Source of the DNA: Dacryopinax spathularia
Taxonomy: Eukaryota; Basidiomycota; Dacrymycetes; Dacrymycetales; Dacrymycetaceae
Assembly (NCBI GenBank): GCA_037974965.1
Contig: JBBPFI010000010.1
Coordinates: 868,001-932,000, forward strand
DNA length: 64,000 nt
Reading direction: 5' to 3'
Shown: positions 45,521 to 56,324 of the stretch, piece by piece
How the letters are laid out: each line of letters starts with the position of its first letter
Position numbering within the stretch: the first letter of the stretch is position 1
Made by a program: the position numbers and the translations under genes
The notes under the pieces: generated by a model
What the model was told of the DNA's origin: nothing
Seen by the model: the letters and a program-made list of their open reading frames with translations, nothing else
The model's database searches: none

Positions 45521-46534
45521 CGGTCTCTGAAGCAAATTGTCGCAGGCAGCATACCGCGCAGATTGAAAATGCCTTCGGGCGCATTGCCGATCCAAGCGTG
45601 AACGCGGCGCCCTCGCATAGATCCTAGCGGCCAATTAGCTTCTTCTCTAGATTACGGAAGCTCCAGGCCGAAGAAGCGGCCAAGGGACGATCCCCGAATT
45701 CGAGGCACCAGAACGCGTACAAGGTTTGCAAACCTTCCCGACTGGGTGCCACGCGTGCCACAGTGTGTCCTGGGAAACCGCGACGGCGGCGACCCCAAAT
45801 ATCATACGAACGCCACAGCACGGTTGCCGTGGCGCTCTTCGAGCAACGCGGTGCAACTGATCAGGACATGACAACAAGGCATGTGCCCAAGCAAAGAAGA
45901 CCGGCCTATCCCTTCCATAGCGAAAAGCAGGGATAACATATCAAGCTGTGACTGTCAAAAACCAAGTGAAAGCGGTGACAGGCCGATGTCGACGCTACAT
46001 TGCACCGAGTGGGTCGGATACAAACCGGCCCCCAATGCGGTCAAGCTTGGGCTTCCATTAGGGTCCGATCCTCCACAAGCAACTTCTTCCTGAACTTGTG
46101 AATTTCAACTGTAGCCGCAATGACTTGGGGGCAGCCGACCAGATTTTGCCTTCTGGCATTCACCTTTCTGATTGGGCCGCGTCCTCCAATGCAGATTGGT
46201 CTCGGAGCACCCCTCTTTTGCTCCCTTTTATGTAACTGGACTTGATACCGCGACCTTCGCGATGGCGTCTGGAATGTTACCGTCTGGTTCCAGCCAACGC
46301 TGCCGAATCTGGCGAGAAGCACTGGGCTTCATGGACAGCGTAGGGTCGCTGGTCGTGGGGACATTTGCATCAGGCACGGCAAAGATCCCTGATGCAGGCC
46401 GTTATTCCGGGAACATAAGTGGATGAACGTGTAGGAGAGGCAAGCCATTTCTTCCCAGCCAGAGTTGCGGCCTGCTCCGCTATCTCCCCACCTTCCTTGA
46501 TACCCTCCCTACCTCCCCTCCTTAACCGCTAACC
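45521..46534. other. Intergenic, divergent
   Basis: About 1 kb between membrane copy 3 and the P450 gene. It must contain the P450 promoter. No open frame here has a recognisable domain or repeated motif. Confidence 0.5.
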
Positions 46535-48296
46535 ATGTTCTACCTCCCTCTTCTGGCCGCAGTTGGCCTCGTTGCCGTCTGGCTATACACCCGCAAGAGC
46601 AAGACCTCCAGGCTCCCTCCTGGTCCCCCTGGCATTCCAGTCCTCGGCAATGTTCTCGACCTACCGTCCAAGTTGATGTTCCTGAAGTTCGACGAATGGA
46701 AGGAACAGTACGGCGAGATTATGTGCCTCAACCTGGCTGGCATCAAGCTCGTCGTCATCAACTCTGCTAAGGTCGCTGAGGAGATCCTCGAGAAGCAGTC
46801 GGCGGTGACCTCCGGGCGCCCGAGGATGGTGATGGCTGCTGAGATTATGTGTGGGAGCCTGATCCCCGCCTTCATGACCTACGGACTGCCGTGCGTACAA
46901 AGCTTCAGTAACATTCTGAACGCATCCTGATCCTTCGCCCTGCAGATGGCGGCGATTCCGCCAAGCCTCCCATGCCGTCTTCAACATCCGTGCCAGCCAG
47001 GCCTTCTGGCCCATGCAGGAGCATGAGTCGGAATTGCTTGCCCGCGGTCTGTTGGAGGACCAGTCGCATCTCGAGAGGCATCTCTCCCGCCTTTCGACCT
47101 CCGTCACCTGGCGTTTCCTCTATGGCGGCCCTGCTATCCGTGACCCGGATGAGGAGAGGGTCAAGGTCATGAACAACTTCGTCATGAGCGTTGCCGGAGC
47201 TGCCCAACCGGGTGCATCAATTGTGGACATCTTCACGTTCCTCAAGCCTCTTCCGACATGGGCTGCCGGATGGAAGAAGCGGGGTGTTGAGTTCTTCAAG
47301 CAGCACGATGCGTACTTCATGGATCTTTTCCACCAGGCTGCCAACCACAAGGTATTTCTTCATGAAAACGCATCTTGCGCAGCGACTGAAGATGCCCTTC
47401 TAGGAGGAAGTATCTTTCGTAAACTCCTCGCTGAAGGTTGCGGACCAATTCGGAATTCCTGATCAGGAAGTTGCTTGGGCTGCTGGTGGCCATTTTGCTG
47501 CTGGTGTCGAGACGGTGAGCACAGTTACGTCTTAGATCATTAATGCCGTGCCAACAGATGCCTTTTAGACTGCCACCGTGCTCATGCACTTCATCAAGGC
47601 GATGATCCTGTATCCTGAGGTTCAAAAGAAGGGCCAGGAGCAGATCGATGCCGTCTGCGGCAACCGCGTACCGAAATTTTCAGACCGAGACCAATTGCCT
47701 TACATCTCTGCCATGGTCAAGGAGATCCTGCGCTGGCGCCCTCCTGTCCCCTGTGGTGTGCCTCATGCTGCTACCGAGGACTTTACCTATGGGCAATATG
47801 TGATTCCCAAAGGCGCCATCATCATGGATAATATCTGGTATGTGGAAATATGTGGTGCTCGAATCCATTGTGCTGATTCCTAGAAGGGCACAATCTCGCG
47901 ACCCGAAATACTTCCCTGACTTCGACAACTACAACCCTGATCGTTACATTACTCCCACCGGCGAGCTGCGCGCCAGCTCCGACCCCGTCGACGAAGTTTA
48001 TGTATACAGCCATGGTCGCCGCATCTGCCCAGGGCGCGATATCGCCAATCACAGCCTTTTCATCGATGCCGCCACCCTTCTCTGGGCATTCGACTTTGAG
48101 AAGGCGAAAGGTCCTGACGGCAAAGAAATCACACCTGGGACGATGGACTTTGTGGACAACGGCCTTGCTGTGTATGCTCATTTCCCTGTGTCGCAGAAGG
48201 ATACTGATGGAATTCTGTTTTAGGCAACCTGCTCCTTACCCTTACCACATCAAGCCTCGTCGCGCCAACCTCGACGAGATGCTGGCGCATTTCTAA
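46535..48296 (+). CDS. Cytochrome P450 monooxygenase
   Basis: Microsomal P450 of roughly 500 residues. MFYLPLLAAVGLVAVWLY is the N-terminal membrane anchor, followed by the proline-rich hinge RLPPGPPGIPVLGNV. The C-helix WRRFRQ is formed across the first splice junction. The I-helix is AGGHFAAGVETTATVL, the K-helix ExxR is EILR, and the haem loop is YSHGRRICPGRDIA with Cys as thiolate ligand. The intron at 47352-47404 is read to the acceptor CTTCTAG, and the one near 47838 to an AAG acceptor just after a TAG, because the closer TAG would create a stop. The last intron has donor GTATGC near 48169. Family is typical of basidiomycete secondary metabolism or xenobiotic P450s; substrate unknown. 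Confidence 0.92.
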
Positions 48297-50054
48297 TTTG
48301 GTCTTTTCTCTTACTCAGTCTTGGATCTCAGGCTCCTCGTGCTCATTCCTTACATTTATCTATCTACATAGTCACAACTCGGTTGTCAGCGAGGTTCGTC
48401 CAGAACTGAGTTGGATGGTAACGTCATGGAAATCCGTGGACGAGGTCATGGTGGCATACAGACTGCACTTTCCCAAAGAAGCCAAAAGCTCGCATGTGCC
48501 CGATTAGCCGATCTCCACGATCTCAATATAACTGGAATTGAATTATCAGCGGAAAAGTATCGAGGCACCCTGTGAGAAGTCGATGCGAAGTTGATGTCGA
48601 AGCGACCTTCTGTTCTTCGCAAACGCAACCAAAAAGCTGGATTCGTAGTCGGCCTTCTCCGTACTTCGATCAAAATACCACCTCATGCTTGGTCTTCTTC
48701 ATCCCTGCACGTGAAAGAACGCTTCCCCCCGGCAACTTCCAAGCTTTTACCCGCTCATTTCCCACACGTCCACCCTCGCATCGCAAGGCTTCAGCTTCTC
48801 AGAAGTCCCAGGGTGACAGTGACCCTCCTTGTCAGCGGTCGAAGCAGTCTGTACTTTGTTTCCAGACGAACTTTCTTTGATGCCCGTCCGTTGATCCTCG
48901 GGGAAATGGTGCGCACCGGACCGGAGATGTGTTTTGTATTTAAACACCCCGCCTTCGCTCGTTTCCTAGACATTCTTCTATCTTCTTGCCGCGCTGATAA
49001 TGTCGCTCCCCACCGCACTGAGAGTCGCGAGCTCATGGCAGCAAGTTCTTGCTGCTTTGACAACTGCTACTTATTCTCGTACGGCGCTGGTGTGCACCTA
49101 AGTCCAACTTCGATTTCGCATGTCTATTTGGGTAGCACTGAGCTGCGCAATGCTATGTCTCCTGCCATCGGCCTCGACTACCCAGCGGTAACTCACTGGA
49201 AGTCAGAAACTTCCTGCCCCTCTCCGTCTAATCATTGATGACTTGATTGATTGCTCCGATTCCACGGAGGTTACCCATCTATCTTCTCGTCGTACGCTTC
49301 CCCAGTCTTGAAAATCCTGTGGTCGTGGTCGCTTGGATTCGGCGTTGTTCGTGGCTGACTCAGCTCCTGATGCTTCCAATCAACTCAACCCTGGAACTGG
49401 AAGTTGTGAGCCTCGGCAACCCCGAGACGGTCGCAGGACGGCCATAGGCAGAAGGACAAGGTCGCTCAGGATCATGATGTCAACAAAATTAGCTTAAATC
49501 ATCTAACAAAACCTACTAATACAAACATTCCTGCCCCCGTCCACTCCACACGAAAAGGGAGGGTGGGGGAGGAGGGGTACATGCAAATGACAGTGACAGC
49601 GACAACGACAGGGAGATCTACTGATGTGCCCGCTAGAGCGGGATGATGAGATTGAGGGGTAATCGGGTATTTTGTGTTCCGCTCGCCTCCGACCTCCCCT
49701 AGCGCCGATAGGCAAGGGTGGAGAAGACGGGAGAGGCGAGCGAGAGGGTGTAGCCGAGAACGAACGAGTGTGGGCTCTGCTGTGCTCTGCTCTGCTCAGG
49801 CGGTCGACTGTCGACTGTCGCTGGGTGGTGTGGTTGGTGGTGGTGGTGGTTGGGTCGGATGTCGTAGGAATACAATTGTTTTACACGGGTCACTTGGGGT
49901 CGCGGTCGAAATCGATGCAATAGCGTGGGTTGGTATGTCGTGTCGTCTAATGGTAAATGTCGGAATGTCTAACCCTCTCGTGGCGCAGCACCTTGCCCAC
50001 TTCTCGCACCGCTCCGCTCGGTGCTCGATGTTCGCGCTCGCTCCCGCTCGCGCC
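48297..50054. other. Long intergenic region between convergent genes
   Basis: 1.76 kb between the P450 stop and the stop of the TPT-like gene. A 215-codon open frame lies at 48591-49238 (plus), beginning MMSKRPSVLRKRNQK, with no domain, no repeats and no splice support; I do not call it a gene. The segment 49790-50040 is rich in simple GGT and TCG runs. No tRNA-like B box was seen. Confidence 0.45.
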
Positions 50055-51851
50055 TCACGCCCTACTCTTCCTCTTCTTCTCCCCATACTCAATAGCGCCA
50101 TACCACGCCCCCCCCGCCAACGTCAAACATATCCCCACAAGATTCGTCGGCGTGATCGTCAGATCGAAAATCATCACCGCGAGCACGATCGTCAGCACCT
50201 GCTTCACATTCGCAGCGACCGTCATCGTCAGCGGCCCCGTGCGTTTGTTAGCCGTGAAGCTGACCACGTTCAGCCCGAAAGCGATTATGCCGTTGAACAT
50301 TAGTGCCGTTGCCCGGCCGCGCGTCATTTCGGTTGCGCCGAAGGCGCGGACACGCTCGAGTTCGCCGGAGGTGTAGGCGTAGATTATGCATTGGATGAAT
50401 GCGAGAGGGGACATGCGCAGGAGGAGGTCGAGCGGGTGGAGTTGGGGCGCTCTGAAGCCCGCGAATGAGTTGCCAGAGAGCTTGGCGAGTTTGCGAAGGG
50501 AGGCGACGGACCATGTGCGGCTGTGCAGCATCGTTGGGCGCTTGGCGGACGCGGGCATCGTTTGCGCTGTTAGGGCCGCTCCGGCTGCGCTTGTGGAGGG
50601 TGGGGATTGGAGAAGGTTGGTGACGATCGTTTTGCATGCCGCGAGGAACGTGCCGAGGAGAGTGAGGAACAGGCCCCAGGCGGTGAAGTAGTAGTCGCCG
50701 TACGTTGCGAAGCCTACGCCTGCCACGACGGGGAGGAGGGAGAGGAGCTTTGCCCTGCTGGGAGGACCACGATTAGGGAGGAGAGTGGCGGCGAGCGCAA
50801 TGGTGAACAGGGGAGTGGCGGCACGGACGACTTGGTGGAACGGGACGGTGACGAGTTGCAGGGAGATGTTTGAGACGGCAATGTTGACCGTGTACAGGAC
50901 GCTAAATGCGCCCAGTGTGATCGCCTCCGCGCGCGTTAGAGGTTGAGGCGTGAAGTATCCGAGCTCGAGCGCGATCCAGCACCCTATGCTGCCGCATAGC
51001 GCATGTACGGCGGTGAGCGTGTAGGGGAAGGGAAACTTGACGAGCACGCCCTTGTTGTACAGCGTCAAGCCGAGGTTGAACGCGAAGTAGAGCGCGAGCC
51101 ACGCGGCGGGCGTGTCGAGCCAGTGGGCGATGGGGACCGCGGTGGTCCGCTTGCCGTATTTGTCCGCTACGATGGCGCTGAGTGGGCGGGAGGTCGCGCT
51201 AGCCGGGGAGGGGGAGGCACTGCGGGCCAGCGGGGGGACGTGGATGTGGAGATGTTGTTGTGGCTTTGAAGCGGCGGTGTGCGAGTGCTGTGGGATTATG
51301 GGGTGGATAGGCGCGTGAGGGAGGAGGGCGGCGCTGCTCGAGGGGGGCGACCCAACAGAGCTGGCGGTAGATGGCTCAGGGCTGGGGAAGAACGGCTGCG
51401 CACTGGGAGGAGCGGTGATGCTGACTGCCGGTGTAGGGTACGCGAACTCGCGCTCGAGCTTCTCGCTGTTGCTGTAACTTGGCGGCAGCCCACCAGTGGC
51501 AGCATGCTCCTCGTCGGCGTCGAGCTCGTATCGCGGCAGCTGGGACTCGGAGGCAGCGATAGGCAGCTGAAACCCGAGCGGGGTGACGAATGTCTGCTTC
51601 TCCTGCGCCATCCACTTCTCCTTCTCCTTCTCCTTCTCGTCAACGAAGGCCACCCCATGGAGCGTATCGTCCTCCCCGTCCATCTCCCCGTCGCTGTCGG
51701 GCGGTGTAGGCGGACGCGGTGGCTGAGCACGCGACGCAGCGCGTGAGGGCGAATGGACGTAAGGGGGTTGGTTTGGTCTTCTCCGGGTTGGGGAGAGGGA
51801 GACGGCGGTGGAGGCGCGTACGGCTGATACGGAGGGTTGTGGGGCGAACAT
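50055..51851 (-). CDS. Triose-phosphate-transporter-family protein (TPT/nucleotide-sugar type)
   Basis: Intronless gene of 598 residues, unusual for this window. A disordered Ser/Pro/Glu N-terminus of about 240 residues, with a VDEKEKEKEKWMAQEK stretch, precedes a ten-helix transporter domain starting at WLALYFAFNLGLTLYNKGVL. TPT marks are FPYTLTAVHALCGS, NISLQLVTVPFHQVVRAATP, CKTIVTNLLQ and TPTNLVGICLTLAGGAWYG. Members move phosphorylated sugars or nucleotide sugars across Golgi or ER membranes. The second domain half has a disordered loop (about residues 430-480). C-terminal EKKRKSRA could be an ER-retention-like basic tail, which is only a suggestion. Confidence 0.9.
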   Translation of the reverse strand: MFAPQPSVSAVRASTAVSLSPTRRRPNQPPYVHSPSRAASRAQPPRPPTPPDSDGEMDGEDDTLHGVAFVDEKEKEKEKWMAQEKQTFVTPLGFQLPIAASESQLPRYELDADEEHAATGGLPPSYSNSEKLEREFAYPTPAVSITAPPSAQPFFPSPEPSTASSVGSPPSSSAALLPHAPIHPIIPQHSHTAASKPQQHLHIHVPPLARSASPSPASATSRPLSAIVADKYGKRTTAVPIAHWLDTPAAWLALYFAFNLGLTLYNKGVLVKFPFPYTLTAVHALCGSIGCWIALELGYFTPQPLTRAEAITLGAFSVLYTVNIAVSNISLQLVTVPFHQVVRAATPLFTIALAATLLPNRGPPSRAKLLSLLPVVAGVGFATYGDYYFTAWGLFLTLLGTFLAACKTIVTNLLQSPPSTSAAGAALTAQTMPASAKRPTMLHSRTWSVASLRKLAKLSGNSFAGFRAPQLHPLDLLLRMSPLAFIQCIIYAYTSGELERVRAFGATEMTRGRATALMFNGIIAFGLNVVSFTANKRTGPLTMTVAANVKQVLTIVLAVMIFDLTITPTNLVGICLTLAGGAWYGAIEYGEKKRKSRA

Positions 51852-53580
51852 CGCGCTGTTGTGGTGGGAGGGGGTGGTTTATGAGCGGTGTAGGAGCGAG
51901 TGAGGCGATTGAGTGATGTTCTTGGCGGTGTGACCGATGAGGTGCCGAATACGAGCGGATCACGTAGGCGGCAACGTTCAGCAGTAGCAGATATTAGTTG
52001 CGCAGATCCGAGAGAGAGGAAAGCGAGTAACTGTTCGATAACGCAAGGGAGATCGTCCAAGTCGAGTCGACCGGAGAACGCGGCGTGCACCAAAGGGAAG
52101 GGGCAGCGAAGGACGAAGGACGAAGGAAAGGAAGAGGGGCGAATAATGTCGAGCCAATCGACCGTCTCCTCTCCTTGTTATGGGCCCCGACGCTCTGTTT
52201 ATGCTCGGATAGGTCGGAGGAATGGAAATGCGAAGGGGGATGTGACGTGACGCTTGGCTGGGCGTTATGTATCCTATCCTCTCTTTCCTGCTGCCACTCC
52301 GCTTCAGGATCGTATGCTTCCTGCAAAGGTATGGCGGTGAGTACTCCGTGTGTTTGTTATGAGACAAGAGCTCCCGATCAGCGCGCGGGGAATGTAAACG
52401 CAGCGGGCCAAATAATGTCGACGCCTGGGGCCAAAACAACGGGCCAAGTCCGTCGGCAGCGTGCTGGGACTGGGGCTGGGTATGGGAAGTAGGCGATGTC
52501 GATGGAATAGAGAGCGATGTTACATGTCCCGCCTTTCGTTCCCCTCCCAGCCAGTGCGAGTCGAAACATGCCCCATAGCAGAGCGAGTGTCTCGGTGTGG
52601 CGGTGCGGGATTTTTGGCTTCTTTGGCTGCGCATTGGATAGGGTAGCCCAGGGTAGGGGACTCGGCATGCTCGGCATGACCCTTCAGCGTGCGCTCTCGG
52701 TTGGTTACGGGCAACCTTTGTATAGCTGGGCTCTTGTTCTCTATCTAGCGGTCCTACTCGTTCGGTTTGGTGCACAGATTGGGGGAAAGGATCGATGGTA
52801 TTTGAAGTACTCACGGGACTTTTAGCTAATCTTTCCAGATATACGAACATGATCGGCGGTTTGCATTTCCCCCGTGTTGGTTCGGCTCGGCTTGGCACGC
52901 ACGAAGAACGCAGGCAGGAACCTTGGATCGGCAACGCGCGATCGTCCTTCCGAACCCGGCGATCCCCTTCCTCGTTTGCACCACTCTGGTGAGGACAAAT
53001 ACGCGCGTTATTTGGTCTTGACCTCTTTTTGTCTAAAAGCGTTCATACGTCCTCTCATGCCCGTGGGTGTGATGAGCCAGAAGCGGCATGTGAAATTCTG
53101 AGGATGAGGAGGCTATGTCATTTCATTTGTATGTATGTATGGAATGGGCACGGGCAAGGCACGCGTTTCATCTCCGACGCGTTCGAGCGATATCTGGAGT
53201 CTTCCTCTTCGTGATCCGCTTGCTTGCAGCCTCGTCTGTCCTATCATGCTGAAAGGGGGGCCAACGATGTTCAGCCCTCAACTCGGCTTGGGCTGCACTT
53301 TGACAGTTATCTCATGAGATACTAGATAAGATGCAGTCATCCCCCCCTCTGATATCCACTTTCCTCTCCCCTCCTCCGCATCATCCCGCGCCACACGCGC
53401 CACACGGCTCTCCATAGTAGGCATCATCAGCACAAACAACCGGACCGATGCGGGCAGTAGTGGTTAAGTCACTCGTGACTCACCACCAGATAGGTTCCGG
53501 TGAGAGTCGACGCGAGACAGTCCAACCTCTTCCTCCCGGCGTCCTTCCGTCACATCCCTCCAATACTGTAGCGTACCATC
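51852..53580. other. Long intergenic region upstream of the TPT-like gene
   Basis: 1.73 kb between divergently transcribed genes. A 318-codon open frame at 51978-52934 (minus) reads as low-complexity Arg/Ser/Pro without domain features and lies where the TPT leader is expected, so I leave it out. The direct repeat CTCGGCATG occurs twice at 52661-52678. Confidence 0.45.
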
Positions 53581-54574
53581 ATGTTTGCCCAGCCATCAAA
53601 CAATCCGCCCGTGGCTGCGGCTGTAACCAAATTCAACACCACGACTACCGAAGCCGACATCCTCAACGCCCTAATCCAAGCCGACCAAGAGTACCAACGC
53701 ATCGCCGCGCACTGGGACACGCTCCCGCTCCAACCCCGTCTGGCCGCCATGGAGCGGATTAAGGACGCGCACGAGGGGGAAGTCCTCGTTCCTCGGACGA
53801 ACGACGATAGACCTGAGACGGCGTGGGGCTGGCTTGATGCGGTTTATGGGAAATGTCAGGCTTGGAGGACTGGGTCTGGGTACGCGGAGGGCTCCGTTGA
53901 ATAGTACGTTTTCTTTTCATGTATATCTCAGTCTGGGAGGTGAAGCATCGTGTTGGAGACTTGTTGCTGATGTACTGTGTAGCTGGGCATACGCACTCAC
54001 GCTCTCCATGACGTGGAATATGCACCTCCAACGTTTCGTATACGAATACTACGACGCCATCCCGCTAATCACCACCGCCCGTGTGCGCTCGTAAGTCCTC
54101 TTCACCTCATCATCCTCCACCGTCGTCAGCTGATATCAAAATTGTCTGCCAGCTTGGAAGAAAGCGTAAAAGCTGGTACGCGTACTCCGGAGGAGCTGGA
54201 GCGATATAGGGGTCGGATAGAGGCTGCTCGTCGGCGGAACGGGCTGGGGCCGTGAGTCACGGCCAACTTTCTTACTAAGTCCGGCTCTGGGACAAGGGTG
54301 GAGCTTATGGGGTTGTGGGCAGGTTGAGAGAACATGTCTTTTCTGGTGGCGGGCCAGGGAGCAGGATGAAGCGCCGTCATGGCAGAAAGAAAGTGGAGGC
54401 TGGTCGTCGGAGCCGGTCCGCGTCAACGGGGTGAGTGCTCTTGGGCATTAACACTCTATGTGATCCTTCTGGTGCTTATTGTTGCTTAGGAGCAAGGCCG
54501 CTCGGTCAAATGATCCCACTCGTACTCCCAGGGTCAGGGAGATCGCCGAACATCCGAAGGCCGAGCAGCATTGA
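53581..54574 (+). CDS. Unrecognised protein, three-copy local family, copy A
   Basis: Five exons: 53581-53903, 53983-54090, 54153-54251, 54323-54430 and 54490-54574, about 240 residues, every junction GT-AG and in frame. I recognise no domain. Blocks shared with copies B and C are IAAHWDTLP with RLAAMERIKDAHEGEVL, ETAWGWLDAVYGKCQAWRT, then WAYALTLSMTWNMHLQRF with VYEYYDAIP, then LEESVKAGTRTPEELE, and LREHVFSGGGPGSR followed by basic residues. The reading frame ends at 54574; just beyond, in another frame, the sequence still encodes LIGWVVVYEENRV, the conserved C-terminal block of copies B and C, so this copy has lost its end by a frameshift. No signal peptide is seen. Function unknown. Confidence 0.7.
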
Positions 54575-54642
54575 TAGGCTGGGTCGTCGTTTATGAGGAG
54601 AATAGAGTTTGGAAATGAGTCACGACTCACGAGAGCATCCTA

Positions 54643-54720
54643 CGGGGAGGCCTTCAGTCAGAGCGGTGGCAATAAGCTTGACATCATCCTCGAAATGGCA
54701 TGAGGCTGTCAAGGACCTAA
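54643..54720 (-). pseudogene. Inverted fragment resembling copy C
   Basis: On the minus strand this reads HFEDDVKLIATALTEG, close to YFEDGVKLIAAALTKS of copy C (56325-57339); the DNA match over about 40 bp is high. No start, splice site or continuing frame goes with it, so it looks like a leftover of an inverted duplication or conversion tract between the neighbouring copies. Confidence 0.5.
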
Positions 54721-54859
54721 GTTCCGGAACGATTTCGTGAGGCAGATGATGGCCCACTAATGCTATCACTTGCTCTGAAGCTTCCGTTTTGGTCGTGCCC
54801 TCCTTTAAGAAGTCGTGATTCCTTCAGTCGCGCCTTCCCGCTCCTCTGCCGCGGACCCT

Positions 54860-55954
54860 ATGGAGAATGGCCCAGCCAAATTCGGCCCTTGGATCACAGA
54901 AGCCAAACTGATCATCGAGCTGGCTGACAACTATGCTGAATTCAAACGCATCGCAAGATGCTGGTCCCAGATTCCCGAGACCGCCCGCACCGCAGCGATG
55001 CAGACGATCAAGGAGAGACATGAAGGAGAGGTCCTGGGAGCTGGTCCCACAGATACGACAGCGGAGAGCGCGTGGAAGTGGCTAAATCAGGCATACAAGG
55101 CGTGCCACGTCTGGCGCACGGAAGAGCGAATCCTGAAGGGTCAACGGTATAGTGCGTATATGGGTCTCAATCATCGTCAATCAACCCCAATATTTGCTTA
55201 GCACTCGACAGCTGGGCACACGCGTCTTTTGGATTATGAACTGGGGCCTCTGGCTTGAACACTTTCTGCTACGCATACTACGACGGGGTTACCATAATCA
55301 GTCTCGCTCGCCTGAAGTTGTAAGTTCGTTGGGGGTATGCCCTCCGGGCAGCCGATGCTAATGAACGTCAGTCTTGAAGGGAATCATAAGGTGGGCAGTC
55401 GGGAGCTTGCAGCCGAGACCGAAGCAAGAATCGATTCTGTCCACCGAGAGAGCGGCTTGAAACCGTAAGCCGCTTGCCAATGAGTCTCTTCTCCGACCGA
55501 GCCTTGCTACCCAATTTACAGGTTGAAGGAACATGTCTTTCATGGTGGCGGTCCTGGCAATAAGACCAAAAGCCAAAGGGAACAAACTCGTCGCGATCGC
55601 GGCCGCCGGACCTCCACATCGTGAGCAGATCTCCAGCAGATCTCAGCGCCCAGGTGTCTTTACTGAGATGGCTGTCAGGCTGAAGCGGGGCGTTCTAGAT
55701 GGCCGCCATGACACTGGAAAAGCTAGGCAGGCGCAAAAGAGTTTTCCACATGGAGCTAATTTGATCGGTGCTGTCGTCGTGTATGAGGAAAACGGAGTTG
55801 AGAAGCGGGCAAAAGGAGTTTCCTATAAAAGCGACCCTGGTGGGGCCCGTACTACTGCCTGACATTAAGGGACGGAGAGGGGAAGACCATCGATGCTATA
55901 CCGTTTCAGGGGATGATCCGACGGGTATTGAGATCCGAGTCTGTTGACTTGTAG
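54860..55954 (+). pseudogene. Three-copy local family, copy B, decayed
   Basis: Exon 1 (from about 54860) is good: FKRIARCWSQIP, MQTIKERHEGEVL and ESAWKWLNQAYKACHVWRT align with copy A. The segment that matches exon 2 of copy A begins WAHASFG but then meets TGA near 55234; in the next frame the sequence MNWGLWLEHF continues the alignment, and the first frame returns with CYAYYDGV, indicating two compensating small shifts. Later parts LKEHVFHGGGPGNK and LIGAVVVYEENGVEK are present. At about 55845 another shift separates SYKSDPGG from GPYYCLTLRDGEGKTIDA, which continues to a stop at 55954. With a shifted exon and a lost C-terminal frame it is probably a pseudogene, though sequencing error is an alternative. 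Confidence 0.6.
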
Positions 55955-56324
55955 AGACCTTTCAGGCGTCGAGAAACATTGTACGGTACGTAAATGCTCG
56001 TTGATCCCCGAAGGTGTTTGCTGATCTCCTATTTTCTCGCGGCGCGAAGAATTGTGCCAGATCGCGCAAGCCGCCCGTATGTCCTCACCACCCCGAATCG
56101 AAGACTATCCCAACACAGCAATCTGCTTCTCACATCCGTCAGGTCGGATCCCGTCACTCGATGCTCTGGTTCCGACCATGGGCATCCAGCAATACGGCGC
56201 AAATACGGTCAATTCATGACTGATCGAAGCTGTAAATCTTGGATGTTCCGGTGGATACGCATTGGCCAGACATTCAATAAGAGACGCAGCGAATCGTTCA
56301 TTGTCATTTACTTCCACCCCGGGC
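55955..56324. other. Intergenic between copies B and C
   Basis: 370 bp between convergent family members. No gene recognised. Confidence 0.45.

Noticed and set aside
48591-49238. 215-codon open frame on the plus strand
   Set aside because: No recognisable domain, no paralogue, no splice pattern. It could be an orphan gene, but nothing beyond length supports it.
51978-52934. 318-codon open frame on the minus strand
   Set aside because: Arg/Ser/Pro-rich with no domain features, located in the probable leader and promoter of the TPT-like gene, with several other overlapping frames also open.
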